From assembly GCA_003660605.1 (NCBI GenBank), contig QMUN01000014.1, forward strand, positions 1 to 10,235: a stretch of DNA of 10,235 nt, in the 5' to 3' direction. The notes below the pieces were generated by a model, which was not told the origin of the DNA, ran no database searches, and saw nothing but the letters and a program-made list of their open reading frames with translations. A program made the position numbers and the translations under genes. Shown piece after piece: positions 1 through 6,538 of this stretch (the stretch's first letter is position 1; each line of letters begins with the position of its first letter). The DNA is from Thermococci archaeon (lineage in GTDB: Archaea; Methanobacteriota_B; Thermococci; Methanofastidiosales; B48-G16).

Positions 1-1
1 A

Positions 2-250
2 AACCCAATACCAGCTTTCAGAATAATAGCGAATTATCACTTGAAAGAAGCAAATGGACTTCTTATAGATATAGAAGAACTATTACCTGAAGAAGTACCT
101 GAAGAGATACAAAATCTATTAGACGAAGCACAGGAACATATAAACAACGCGAATACAACTGAAAATTCTATTTATGCGAACAATGAATTGTTAAAAACGT
201 TGGAACTATTGAATGAAGTTTTAAGTAAAACAGAAGTTATCAAAGGATAA
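2..250 (+). CDS. C-terminal part of an unrecognised acidic helical protein (5' end outside window)
   Basis: The reading frame is open from the left edge of the window and ends at TAA (248-250), giving at least 82 residues. A TTG lies at 41, but the frame continues upstream with sensible residues ([12 protein letters not shown]), so I read this as the tail of a longer gene. The visible part is hydrophilic and rich in Glu, Leu and Asn. It reads as two or three helices (around [17 protein letters not shown] and [15 protein letters not shown]), with no membrane segment, Cys cluster or known catalytic motif. Helical acidic tails of this kind occur at the ends of large archaeal surface or exported proteins, but that link is only a guess. 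A hairpin-type terminator follows immediately, which supports this being a true gene end. It points toward the minus-strand hic genes and shares no operon with them. Confidence 0.6.
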   Translation, partial: NPIPAFRIIANYHLKEANGLLIDIEELLPEEVPEEIQNLLDEAQEHINNANTTENSIYANNELLKTLELLNEVLSKTEVIKG

Positions 251-258
251 CTTCTTCG

Positions 259-305
259 CAGAACTTTTCAGAGACAAGTTCTGTTTTAATTTCTTTTATT
301 TTTCT
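259..305 (+). terminator. Hairpin and T-rich terminator after the first gene
   Basis: A perfect 8-bp stem, CAGAACTT (259-266) with AAGTTCTG (276-283), encloses a 9-base loop and runs straight into TTTTAATTTC and further T-rich sequence up to about 305. It lies 8 bases after the TAA of the upstream gene and faces the right way for it. U-rich tracts alone can terminate archaeal transcription; the hairpin makes this an unusually clear case. The opposing minus-strand genes would meet an A-rich tract here, so it serves mainly the plus strand. Confidence 0.7.
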
Positions 306-325
306 TATTTTTTTAACTTGGGAAT

Positions 326-541
326 TTACACAGCTACTTCTATATATTCAGCCTTAACAGAAGGTTTGGGTATTTCTAATCCTTCTTTTTTTAGCCCTTC
401 AATATGAAACTCTATAGCATTTTTCATCCTTTTAATAGTTTGATCTACAGATGATCCTGTGGCTATACAGCCAGGTAAGTCCGGGCAGTAAGCCGAATAA
501 TTACTTCCTGCTTTTTCAACAATAATTGTGTACCTAAACAT
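326..541 (-). CDS. hicB: HicB-family antitoxin (short, RNase H-like fold)
   Basis: This 71-residue protein has the HicB/UPF0150 signature: an N-terminal strand (FRYTIIVEKAGSNYSAYCPD), the motif DLPGCIATG at about 21-29, and an amphipathic helix (VDQTIKRMKNAIEFHIEGL) followed by EGLEIPKPS. In the family, HicB binds and blocks HicA, an mRNA-cleaving toxin with a dsRBD-like fold. There is no C-terminal HTH or ribbon-helix-helix extension, so any DNA binding for autoregulation is not visible. The start is ATG at 539-541, preceded by GGTGA at about 549-553. It overlaps the end of the upstream hicA frame by a few bases (hicA stop at 534-536), the usual coupled toxin-antitoxin arrangement. The frame is intact with a TAA stop even though its partner is broken. 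Confidence 0.85.
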   Translation of the reverse strand: MFRYTIIVEKAGSNYSAYCPDLPGCIATGSSVDQTIKRMKNAIEFHIEGLKKEGLEIPKPSVKAEYIEVAV

Positions 542-736
542 CTTTTCTCACCTTTTTTAATTTTGCTTGTTTTAAGATACTATTTAAAGTCCCTTTAGCA
601 ATTTCATCATTTAAATGTCCTGAAATAGTAACTAATCCTCTTTTGGACGATGTTTGTATTGTCTGTGATCACCTTTAGTCCTTTCCAGATACCATCCGTC
701 TTCTTCTATAAGTTTTATAGCTTCTCTTACTTTCAT
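534..736 (-). pseudogene. hicA: hicA toxin gene split by a one-base frameshift
   Basis: Read on the minus strand from ATG at 734-736, the first frame gives MKVREAIKLIEEDGWYLERT then KGDHRQYKH. This is the HicA N-terminus, including the catalytic-type His of the GDH motif (residue 24). It then runs into a stop at 632-634. Shifting frame at about 648-649 gives SKRGLVTISGHLNDEIAKG followed by TLNSILKQAKLKK, the HicA C-terminal half, ending in TAG at 534-536. The span is 203 bases, one short of 68 codons, so a single missing base restores a 67-residue HicA of normal length. The gene overlaps the start of hicB, as intact pairs do. Either the toxin has been inactivated by mutation or the base is a sequencing or assembly error. 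The frame is also open upstream of the ATG to a TAA near 815, but the ATG matches the family start. Confidence 0.8.
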
Positions 737-890
737 ATAGCACTCTTCCAGTATATGATCATTATGATATAAATACTTTTCATCTTCATGGCACAACTCT
801 AAAAGGTAATAAAATTATATTTCGTTCAATTCAATTTTTCCACTTTGATTTTCTCTTCTTTTTTAACTTTCGAAACTTTTTTTAATAATA

Positions 891-898
891 GTTATAAA
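891..898 (+). promoter_or_regulatory. Candidate upstream TATA box of the gcv operon
   Basis: The sequence GTTATAAA, preceded by an A/T tract (TTTTTTTAATAATA), resembles an archaeal box A. A start about 25 bases downstream would fall near 920, giving a leader of about 58 bases before gcvPA. The perfect palindrome at 907-919 would then lie between this box and the start site, a position where repressors commonly block archaeal promoters. The assignment rests on motif and position only. Confidence 0.35.
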
Positions 899-906
899 GA
901 TCTTCT

Positions 907-919
907 ATCACAGTGTGAT
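907..919. promoter_or_regulatory. Palindromic operator candidate upstream of gcvPA
   Basis: ATCACA at 907-912 and TGTGAT at 914-919 form a perfect inverted repeat around a single central G. It lies outside any gene, between the two candidate TATA boxes, and is the most symmetric sequence in this intergenic region. A dimeric helix-turn-helix regulator is the obvious candidate ligand. Which regulator, and whether it responds to glycine or one-carbon status, cannot be told from the sequence. Confidence 0.45.
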
Positions 920-931
920 TTCTTTCATACC

Positions 932-945
932 CAAAGATTTTATAA
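932..945 (+). promoter_or_regulatory. Candidate proximal promoter (BRE plus TATA) of the gcv operon
   Basis: TTTATAA at 939-945, with a purine-containing CAAAGA just upstream as a possible BRE, would place the transcription start near 965-968. That leaves a leader of about 10-14 bases that begins almost at the SD sequence AGGTGAT (969-975) of gcvPA. The spacing fits archaeal box A rules better than the more distal TATA. Confidence 0.5.
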
Positions 946-978
946 CCTTTCGATGTAACTATCTAAAAAGGTGATTCA

Positions 979-2286
979 ATGAGATACATTCCTGATAGTT
1001 GTGAAGATGAGATACTGAAGGAGATAAATTTTACAAAGGAAAAGCTGTTTTCTGATATTCCGGAGGATCTTAGAAGTGATCTGGATTTATGGGATGAGAA
1101 AAGTGAGATGGAGGTAAAACGGGAGCTAAAAAATATTCTCGATAAAAATAGAGTAATACTCAATTTTCTCGGGGCTGGAGTTTACAATCATTATATTCCT
1201 TCTGCAGTAAAAGAGATAGTGAGAAGAAGCGAGTTTTACTCATGTTATACGCCTTACCAGCCGGAAGTATCGCAGGGAATGTTACAGGCACTCTTCGAGT
1301 ATCAATCGTTAATGGCTGAGCTTCTTGATATGGATGTCGTGAACTCCTCAATGTATGACTGGGCTACGAGCCTGGCAGAAGCAGCTTTAATGTGCTACAG
1401 GGTCAAGAAAAAGCCCAAATTCATCATATCAAAAAATATACATCCAGAAAGGAGAGAAGTTTTGAAAACATATACAGAGGGAATTTTGGAGATAGTGGAG
1501 ATGGAATATAACGAGAAAGGTATCGATCTGGAAGATTTAAAAAAGAATATAGATAATTCCTGCGGAGTTTATATTGAGAATCCCACATTTTTAGGCTATT
1601 TTGAGCACAACCTGGAAGAAATCGGGGAGATAGTACATAAAAACGATGCTTTACTGGTAGCAGGCGTTGACCCCATTTCCTTAGGTATTATAAAACCTCC
1701 GGGAGAGTATGCAGATATAGCTATTGGAGAATCAGTAGGATATCCTGTGAGTTTTGGCGGTCCATTACTTGGGATCTTCGGTGTAAGAAATGATATGAGT
1801 TTGATAAGAAAGATGCCGGGAAGACTCATAGGAGTTACAGAAGATTTGGAAGGTAATTCGGGTTTTGTAATGACTCTGCAGACAAGAGAGCAGCACATAA
1901 GGAGGGAAAAAGCTACAAGCAACATATGTTCAAATGAAGCTCTATGTGCTGTTGCTTCTGCTGTTTATCTGTCCTTTTTAGGAAAAAAAGGTTTAAAAGA
2001 ACTTGCCGAGCTCTGCATGAAGAATTCGAATTATACCATGAAAAGAATTAATGAGATAAAAGGATTCAAAGCTCCCTTGTTCAATTCTCCACATTTTAAG
2101 GAGTTTACAGTATATCACAAAAATATTAGAGAGATAGATAGAAAACTCCTGAAAAAGGATATTCAGGGAGGAGTAGTTCTGGAGAGGATAGGTTTCGATC
2201 TCAAGGATACAGCCCTTTACTGCGTTACAGAGGTGCACAGCAAAGAGGATATTAATAGGCTTATTTCTATTCTGGAGGTGATATAA
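979..2286 (+). CDS. gcvPA: Glycine dehydrogenase (decarboxylating) subunit 1, P-protein N-terminal half
   Basis: This 435-residue protein is the alpha half of the split P-protein, which with GcvPB decarboxylates glycine on PLP and passes the aminomethyl group to lipoylated GcvH. Family motifs are clear: FLGAGVYNHYIP (about 63-74), YTPYQPEVSQGMLQALFEYQ (about 91-110), NSSMYDWATSLAEAALM (about 122-138), and QTREQHIRREKATSNICSNEAL in the C-terminal half. The DWATS and NICSNEAL segments match archaeal (Thermococcus-like) members as I recall them. The length is normal (about 440-450). The start is ATG at 979, preceded by a perfect SD AGGTGAT (969-975). The stop TAA overlaps the ATG of gcvPB by one base, so the two subunits are translationally coupled. 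GcvT and GcvH are not in the window. Confidence 0.95.
   Translation: MRYIPDSCEDEILKEINFTKEKLFSDIPEDLRSDLDLWDEKSEMEVKRELKNILDKNRVILNFLGAGVYNHYIPSAVKEIVRRSEFYSCYTPYQPEVSQGMLQALFEYQSLMAELLDMDVVNSSMYDWATSLAEAALMCYRVKKKPKFIISKNIHPERREVLKTYTEGILEIVEMEYNEKGIDLEDLKKNIDNSCGVYIENPTFLGYFEHNLEEIGEIVHKNDALLVAGVDPISLGIIKPPGEYADIAIGESVGYPVSFGGPLLGIFGVRNDMSLIRKMPGRLIGVTEDLEGNSGFVMTLQTREQHIRREKATSNICSNEALCAVASAVYLSFLGKKGLKELAELCMKNSNYTMKRINEIKGFKAPLFNSPHFKEFTVYHKNIREIDRKLLKKDIQGGVVLERIGFDLKDTALYCVTEVHSKEDINRLISILEVI
2274..2282 (+). promoter_or_regulatory. Full-length Shine-Dalgarno site for gcvPB
   Basis: GGAGGTGAT is complementary over nine bases to the 3' end of archaeal 16S rRNA and sits three bases before the ATG at 2286, inside the end of gcvPA. 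It fixes the gcvPB start. By contrast, the ATG at 2604, just after the internal TAG, has no comparable site. Confidence 0.8.
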
Positions 2287-3719
2287 TGCTTATTTTTGAT
2301 TATTCAAAAGAAGGTAGAAAGGCTTACTCTCTTCCGCATCCTATCGAAGATACGAAGATAAAGATCCCTGAAAAATTGAAAAGGAAAACGTTGAATCTTC
2401 CTGAGGTGAGCGAGATAGATATTGTCAGGCATTTTATAAAGTTGTCGCAAAAAAATTATGGTGTAGACTCAGGTTTTTATCCATTGGGCAGCTGCACAAT
2501 GAAATACAATCCGAAGATAAATGAAGAGATCGGGTCGTGGGAAAAGGTCACAGATATACATCCTTACCAGGATGAATCTACCGTTTAGGGTTCTCTTGAA
2601 ATAATGTATAAGCTCGGAAAAGCGCTGTGCAAGATAGGAGGCGTCGATAATATAACGCTTCAGCCTGCGGCAGGCGCGCACGGCGAGTATACGGGAATAA
2701 AGATAATAAAAAAATATCTGAAGACAGAAGGATTTGATAAAAATGAGATTATAGTCCCTGACTCCGCGCACGGCACAAACCCAGCTTCTTCTGCAATGGC
2801 TGGTTTCAGAGTTGTCGAGATTCCCTCTAACGAAAAAGGATGTGTGGATCTGGATGCGTTAAATGAAGCTGTCAATGAAAAAACTGCAGGATTGATGCTG
2901 ACGAACCCAAATACACTCGGAATTTTTGAAGAAAATATAAAAGAGATATCAGAGATAATACACGATGCAAAAGGTTTATTGTACTACGATGGAGCCAATT
3001 TAAATGCATTGATGGGATTTGTAAAACCAGGAAATATGGGATTTGATCTTGTGCATTTCAATCTTCACAAGACATTTTCTACTCCACACGGCGGTGGAGG
3101 ACCAGGATCAGGACCCGTGGGTGTGAAAGAATTCTTGAAAGAGTATCTTCCGCATCCCATAGTGGAGTATGACGGGAAAAAATATTATTTAAAGCACGAT
3201 CTTAAAAACTCCATAGGAAAAATTAAAGGATTTTACGGGAACTTCGGAGTGATTGTAAAGGCTTATGCCTACGTTTTAACAATGGGGAACTCGTTAAAGA
3301 AAGTATCCGAGATAGCTGTTTTAAATGCGAACTATATTGCCCAAAAACTAAAAGATATCTATGAGTTTCCTTACAGCGAACTCAGGAAGCATGAGATAGT
3401 TTTATCGTGCGAAAAAATAAAGAAGGATACAGGAGTTACTGCGTTGGATATATCAAAAAGAATACTCGATTATGGCATGCATGCACCGACGATTTATTTT
3501 CCATTGATCGTAAAAGAAGCTTTGATGATAGAACCTACAGAGACAGAATCGAAGGAAGAACTTGATAAATTTATAGATATAATGAGAAAGATACACAGAG
3601 AGTGTTATGAGAATCCGGAAATTGTAAAATCGGCACCGCACAATACAGAAATAAAGAGACTTAACACAGTAAAGGCTACCAAAGAACCTGTACTCTCTTA
3701 TAAAATGTTAAGGAGATAG
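2286..3719 (+). CDS. gcvPB: Glycine dehydrogenase subunit 2 (P-protein C-terminal half) with an internal in-frame TAG
   Basis: This is the PLP-binding half of the P-protein. Read through the TAG at 2586-2588, the product is 477 residues, normal for the family. Codons 1-100 give the N-terminal region (LPEVSEIDIVRHFIKLSQ, LGSCTMKYNPKINEE, DIHPYQDESTV). Codons 102-477 give the rest: LQPAAGAHGEYTG, VPDSAHGTNPASSAMAGF, NPNTLGIFE, YYDGANLNALMG, and the PLP loop NLHKTFSTPHGGGGPGSG with the Schiff-base lysine at residue 262. The C-terminus (HAPTIYFPLIV, MIEPTETES, VKATKEPVLSY) ends at TAG 3717-3719, exactly where relatives end. The interrupting codon replaces the conserved Gln of the family's TVQG-type motif. 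There is no second lesion. If UAG stops translation, only a 100-residue fragment without the PLP lysine would form, leaving GcvPA without a partner unless another copy exists. Confidence 0.85.
2586..2588 (+). other. In-frame TAG codon inside gcvPB (stop, pyrrolysine or CAG-to-TAG change)
   Basis: TAG is codon 101 of gcvPB, in the context GTT TAG GGT TCT, where homologues have Val-Gln-Gly. A single C-to-T transition would convert the expected CAG. The frame is open on both sides, and the nearest downstream ATG (2604, five codons later) lacks an SD site. Decoding as pyrrolysine, low-level readthrough, a genuine nonsense mutation and a base-call error are all possible. The sequence alone does not decide between them. 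Confidence 0.85.
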
Positions 3720-3720
3720 A

Positions 3721-4299
3721 ATGAAAGGAAAATTTACACTTCTCCTTTTTTCAGTTACATTTTTAGTTTTTATTTACCAGATAAAAACAGGGGTTCTTAT
3801 AGGATTGAATCCCTCCGATCTGCACTATGAAGATTTTATAATTTATGCCTTTTTTCATTCCTCTTCAACCCATTTTGCATTTAATCTTGCCGCTCTTCTT
3901 TTTTTAGGGTATTATCTTGAAGAAAAAATAGGAACAGACAAATTTATTGTTCTTTTTTTTATAACAACAATATTTGCAGGTATTGTCTATGTTCTTATCT
4001 ACCCTTCTGCAGATAGGTTGTGTGTAGGCCTTTCCGGCTTTATTTTCGGAATCGTAGGAGGAAACATTGTGGCATACAAAGAAAAATACAGGAATTATTT
4101 TCTTCTGTCTGCTTTATTTTACATATCTTTTACAGTTTTCCTGATCTACTTTGACATTGTGGGAAACATTGCACATGCAGCGCATCTCGGTGGTTTTTTG
4201 ATAGGGGCAGTTTTGGAGATGTGTTATGAAAAAAGGAAAGAAGGGTATGTTTTAATGTTTTTAACTCTGATTTCGACGATATATCTGGTGATTGTATGA
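3721..4299 (+). CDS. Rhomboid-family intramembrane serine protease
   Basis: This 192-residue protein is largely hydrophobic, with about six membrane segments, the core rhomboid topology. It carries the rhomboid signatures in order: HFAFN (H51 to N55, the HxxxN motif before the active site), GLSG with the nucleophile Ser105, and AHAAHLGG with the catalytic His155. All expected active-site residues are present, so it should be a working protease cutting membrane-embedded helices; the substrate is unknown. The start ATG follows one base after the gcvPB TAG, and AGGAG at about 3711-3715 serves as its SD site. It overlaps tsr3 through ATGA. The C-terminus has one further hydrophobic segment (about 175-192). 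Its place between metabolic and ribosomal genes gives no clear functional hint. Confidence 0.9.
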   Translation: MKGKFTLLLFSVTFLVFIYQIKTGVLIGLNPSDLHYEDFIIYAFFHSSSTHFAFNLAALLFLGYYLEEKIGTDKFIVLFFITTIFAGIVYVLIYPSADRLCVGLSGFIFGIVGGNIVAYKEKYRNYFLLSALFYISFTVFLIYFDIVGNIAHAAHLGGFLIGAVLEMCYEKRKEGYVLMFLTLISTIYLVIV

Positions 4300-4784
4300 A
4301 ACTCTTTATTTATCACATGCATCAATGCGATCCAAAAAAATGTACAGGTCTGAAGTTAATGAGGTTGGGATTGGCTGTTCAGGTAAGAAAAATACCAAAC
4401 TGCACGATTTTAAACCCCTTAAGTGAAAAAGCATTTTCTCCTGAGGATAAGAGAGATATACTTGCTCTGGACTGTTCATGGGAGAGATCCAGAGAGATTT
4501 TTTTGAGACACAGGAAAAACTCGAGAGCACTTCCATATTTAGTCGCTGCAAATCCTGTGAATTATGGAAAGCCTACAAAACTATCAACAGTTGAAGCTCT
4601 TGCCGGGGCGCTATACATACTCAATGAAAAAGAGAAAGCTTTAAATATTCTCAGTAAGTTTAGTTGGGGTAGAGTTTTCATTGATCTGAACTGTGAAATG
4701 CTCGAAGAATACTCAAAAGCCAGAAACAGCAGTGAAATGGTAGAACTTCAAAAAAAATTTATTGGTGAGAGAAATGAGGTCTGA
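4296..4784 (+). CDS. tsr3: Tsr3, 16S rRNA aminocarboxypropyltransferase
   Basis: This 162-residue member of the Tsr3 (formerly DUF367) family uses SAM to transfer the 3-amino-3-carboxypropyl group to a modified uridine in small-subunit rRNA near the decoding site. Visible motifs are [13 protein letters not shown] (about 9-21), LDCSW (58-62, the family hallmark) and [15 protein letters not shown] (79-93) followed by [14 protein letters not shown]. The length is normal for archaeal members. The start ATG overlaps the rhomboid stop as ATGA, and the last 11 bases overlap the start of rpl40e, so it is tightly coupled on both sides. In eukaryotes Tsr3 acts late in 40S maturation together with Rio1 and Pno1, homologues of which lie downstream in this operon. 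Confidence 0.93.
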   Translation: MKLFIYHMHQCDPKKCTGLKLMRLGLAVQVRKIPNCTILNPLSEKAFSPEDKRDILALDCSWERSREIFLRHRKNSRALPYLVAANPVNYGKPTKLSTVEALAGALYILNEKEKALNILSKFSWGRVFIDLNCEMLEEYSKARNSSEMVELQKKFIGERNEV

Positions 4785-4917
4785 AATAGCTGAAAAAAGA
4801 TTATTTCATATAAAAATCTGTATGAGATGTAATACAAGAAATGCATGGAAGGCAAAAAGATGCAGAAAATGTGGATATAAAGGACTTAGACCCAAGTCAA
4901 AAGAGAGGAAAGCTTAA
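4774..4917 (+). CDS. rpl40e: Large-subunit ribosomal protein L40e (eL40)
   Basis: This 47-residue protein ([20 protein letters not shown] and on to [11 protein letters not shown]) is the archaeal counterpart of the ribosomal part of eukaryotic UBA52. The zinc ribbon is complete: Cys16-x2-Cys19 and Cys30-x2-Cys33, followed by the conserved GYKGLRPK. It is strongly basic, as expected for an rRNA-binding protein. The ATG lies inside the end of tsr3 (11-base overlap), with GGTGA at 4764-4768 as a plausible SD site; the stop is TAA. It is below typical ORF-calling cut-offs and easily missed. Frame, length and motif all fit, so confidence is high. Confidence 0.95.
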   Translation: MRSEIAEKRLFHIKICMRCNTRNAWKAKRCRKCGYKGLRPKSKERKA

Positions 4918-4922
4918 CCAAA

Positions 4923-4927
4923 GAGGT
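4923..4927 (+). promoter_or_regulatory. Shine-Dalgarno site deciding the TTG start of aIF1A
   Basis: GAGGT, six bases before TTG at 4934, lies in the 16-base gap after rpl40e. It supports the TTG as the aIF1A start rather than the in-frame ATG at 4841, which falls inside rpl40e and would add 31 residues unlike the family. Confidence 0.65.
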
Positions 4928-4933
4928 TATTCA

Positions 4934-5236
4934 TTGTCTGAAAATGAAGAGATAATAACAAGAGCAAGGGTGCCGAGAAGCGGCCAAGTTATAGGGATAG
5001 TGGAACAGATGATGGGATTTGGAAAGATGAGAGTTAGATGTGTAGATGGAAATACAAGACTCTGCAGGGTTCCAGGCAAGTTCAGGAGAAGGCTCTGGAT
5101 AAAAGTTGGAAATATTGTTTTAATCGAACCATGGGAGCTAAGCAGTGAGGAAAGAGGAGATATTATCTATAGATACACAAGAGCACAGGCAGAATGGCTT
5201 GTCAGGAAGGGGTATCTGGACAGGAATTGGATGTAA
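4934..5236 (+). CDS. eif1A: Translation initiation factor aIF1A
   Basis: This 100-residue OB-fold protein binds the A site of the small ribosomal subunit during initiation. The family core is plain: ARVPRSGQVIGIVEQMMGFG, MRVRCVDGNTRLCRVPGKF, LWIKVGNIVLIEPWEL, then DIIYRYTRAQAEWLVRKGYL. I chose the TTG at 4934 because it has an SD site (GAGGT) at good spacing, follows the rpl40e stop by 16 bases and gives the usual length of about 100 residues with the short acidic N-terminus (SENEEI). The in-frame ATG at 4841 would lie inside rpl40e and add a tail that is only an out-of-frame reading of that gene. The stop TAA overlaps the rio1 ATG by one base. Confidence 0.93.
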   Translation: MSENEEIITRARVPRSGQVIGIVEQMMGFGKMRVRCVDGNTRLCRVPGKFRRRLWIKVGNIVLIEPWELSSEERGDIIYRYTRAQAEWLVRKGYLDRNWM

Positions 5237-5979
5237 TGGTGATTTCTCTGAAGTATAAAGAAGGAATCATAAAAGAAAAAAGGCTTGAGAAGGATCCAGA
5301 AATTTTCAGAATCAAATCAGAAGTGTTTGATCATTCCACGCTCATGACTATATACAATCTCCAGAATAGAGGGTATTTGGATTCAGTGGAAAGTATAGTT
5401 TCTACGGGAAAAGAAGCCAATATTTTTTATGGCCTGAGAAAAAAGAGAGGTGTAGCCATAAAGATCTTCAGAACTGCAACTTCCTCCTTTAGAAATATAA
5501 GGGAGTACATACTTTCCGATCCCAGGTTTAAAGGAATAACGTGCAACAGAAGGAAATTAACATATGCATGGGCAAAAAGAGAGTTTAAAAATCTCATGAG
5601 GGTATATAAAAAAGTTAAAGTTCCAAAACCAATAACTGTAGAGAATAATGTACTTTTAATGCAGTTCTTGGGGAGAAAAGGAGTCCCGTATCCAAGAATG
5701 AAAGATATAGGTCCAAAAGATCCTGAAAAAGACTTTGAAGAGATAATAGATAGGATCAAGACTATGTATGATATCGGAATAGTTCACAGCGATCTCAGTG
5801 AGTACAATATCCTTGTAAATAAAGAGATGTATTTTATAGATTTTTCGCAGGGCACGGTACTGGAAGATCCCAACGCTTTGAACTTTTTGGAGAGAGATAT
5901 CAAGAATATAATAAGATATTTCTCTGATTATATTGAGACTCCTGAATTTGAAGAGATATATAAAAAAATCCTCAGGTGA
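5236..5979 (+). CDS. rio1: RIO-type serine/threonine protein kinase, Rio1
   Basis: This 247-residue atypical kinase/ATPase acts in late small-subunit maturation. Features of Rio1 rather than Rio2: the loop STGKEAN (56-62), ATP-anchoring Lys76 in VAIKIF, the catalytic loop HSDLSEYN (184-191; Asp186, Asn191) and the metal-binding Asp202 in IDFSQ. The winged helix typical of Rio2 is absent. The start is ATG at 5236 in the TAATG overlap with aif1A, with AGGA at 5222-5225 upstream; an in-frame ATG at 5194 would lie deep in aif1A and is rejected. The C-terminal helices (NFLERDIKNIIRYFSDY) are typical. The next gene starts four bases after its TGA. All catalytic residues are present. Confidence 0.93.
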   Translation: MVISLKYKEGIIKEKRLEKDPEIFRIKSEVFDHSTLMTIYNLQNRGYLDSVESIVSTGKEANIFYGLRKKRGVAIKIFRTATSSFRNIREYILSDPRFKGITCNRRKLTYAWAKREFKNLMRVYKKVKVPKPITVENNVLLMQFLGRKGVPYPRMKDIGPKDPEKDFEEIIDRIKTMYDIGIVHSDLSEYNILVNKEMYFIDFSQGTVLEDPNALNFLERDIKNIIRYFSDYIETPEFEEIYKKILR

Positions 5980-5983
5980 TAAT

Positions 5984-6538
5984 ATGGAAGAGGAATTTGT
6001 GAGAGTTCCGCAGGACAGAGTCGGGACAATAATTGGGAAAAAGGGAAAAACAAAGGAAGAGATAGAAAAGAATCTCAATGTGGATATAGTTATAAAGGAC
6101 GGTGTGGTAAGAATATCCGAAAAAAATACAGAAGATCCTTTAGCTGTCTGGAAGGCTAAAGATGTTATTAAGGCGATGGCAAGAGGATTTTCTCCAGAAA
6201 AAGCCTTTCAACTTTTTAAAAATGGAAAAATCCTAGAAATTTTAGATTTGAATCAATACACAAGAACTAAAAATGATTTATTGAGAGAAAAAGGAAGGGT
6301 AATCGGTAAAAATGGAAAAACCCGGGAGTATATAGAGCACATGACAGGAGCATATATATCTGTCTATGGCAAAACTGTATCTTTTATCGGTAATTTTGAA
6401 GAGGTTTACGATGCAAAAAAAGCCGTGCAGATCTTATTAGAAGGTAAACCTCACTCAGCAGCTTATTATTATCTAGAAAATGCTGCAAAAGAGAGAAAAA
6501 AGGAAAATAAAATAAAAATATGGAAGGAAAGTAAATGA
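5984..6538 (+). CDS. Two-KH-domain RNA-binding protein, Dim2/Pno1-like
   Basis: This 184-residue archaeal KH protein is homologous to eukaryotic Pno1/Dim2 (Krr1 superfamily), which binds the 3' end of small-subunit rRNA and partners with Nob1. It has two KH-type modules: VGTIIGKKGKTKEEIEKNL (GKKG at 18-21) near the N-terminus and GRVIGKNGKTREYIEHMTG (GKNG at 108-111) in the second half, joined by a helical stretch (AVWKAKDVIKAMARGFSPEK). The motif EGKPHSAAYYYLE near the C-terminus is typical of the family, and the tail is Lys-rich. The start ATG at 5984 has a perfect SD (AGGTGAT, 5974-5980) overlapping the rio1 stop; an upstream ATG at 5933 lies inside rio1. Its last bases overlap top6B as ATGA. 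Confidence 0.92.
   Translation: MEEEFVRVPQDRVGTIIGKKGKTKEEIEKNLNVDIVIKDGVVRISEKNTEDPLAVWKAKDVIKAMARGFSPEKAFQLFKNGKILEILDLNQYTRTKNDLLREKGRVIGKNGKTREYIEHMTGAYISVYGKTVSFIGNFEEVYDAKKAVQILLEGKPHSAAYYYLENAAKERKKENKIKIWKESK

Noticed and set aside
1596..1925. Minus-strand open frame of 109 codons inside gcvPA
   Set aside because: It is antisense to a well-conserved part of gcvPA and has no SD or recognisable domain.
2620..2675. Possible pyrrolysine-insertion-like stem-loops after the gcvPB TAG (AAGCG/CGCTT and GCCTG/CAGGC)
   Set aside because: The stems are only 5 bp, the stronger one is about 75 bases downstream, and it falls in codons for the conserved QPAAGAHG motif. Such structures are not required for UAG decoding in archaea, so they add no evidence.
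2604..3719. A separate gene starting at ATG 2604
   Set aside because: It lacks the conserved N-terminus, has no SD, and is in the same frame as the preceding 100 codons. It is the rest of gcvPB after the internal TAG.
4841..4933. ATG-started N-terminal extension of aIF1A
   Set aside because: These 31 codons overlap rpl40e in another frame and do not resemble aIF1A. The TTG at 4934 has an SD site.
5194..5235. Upstream ATG for rio1
   Set aside because: It lies within the conserved end of aIF1A. The ATG at 5236 forms a TAATG overlap and gives a normal Rio1 length.
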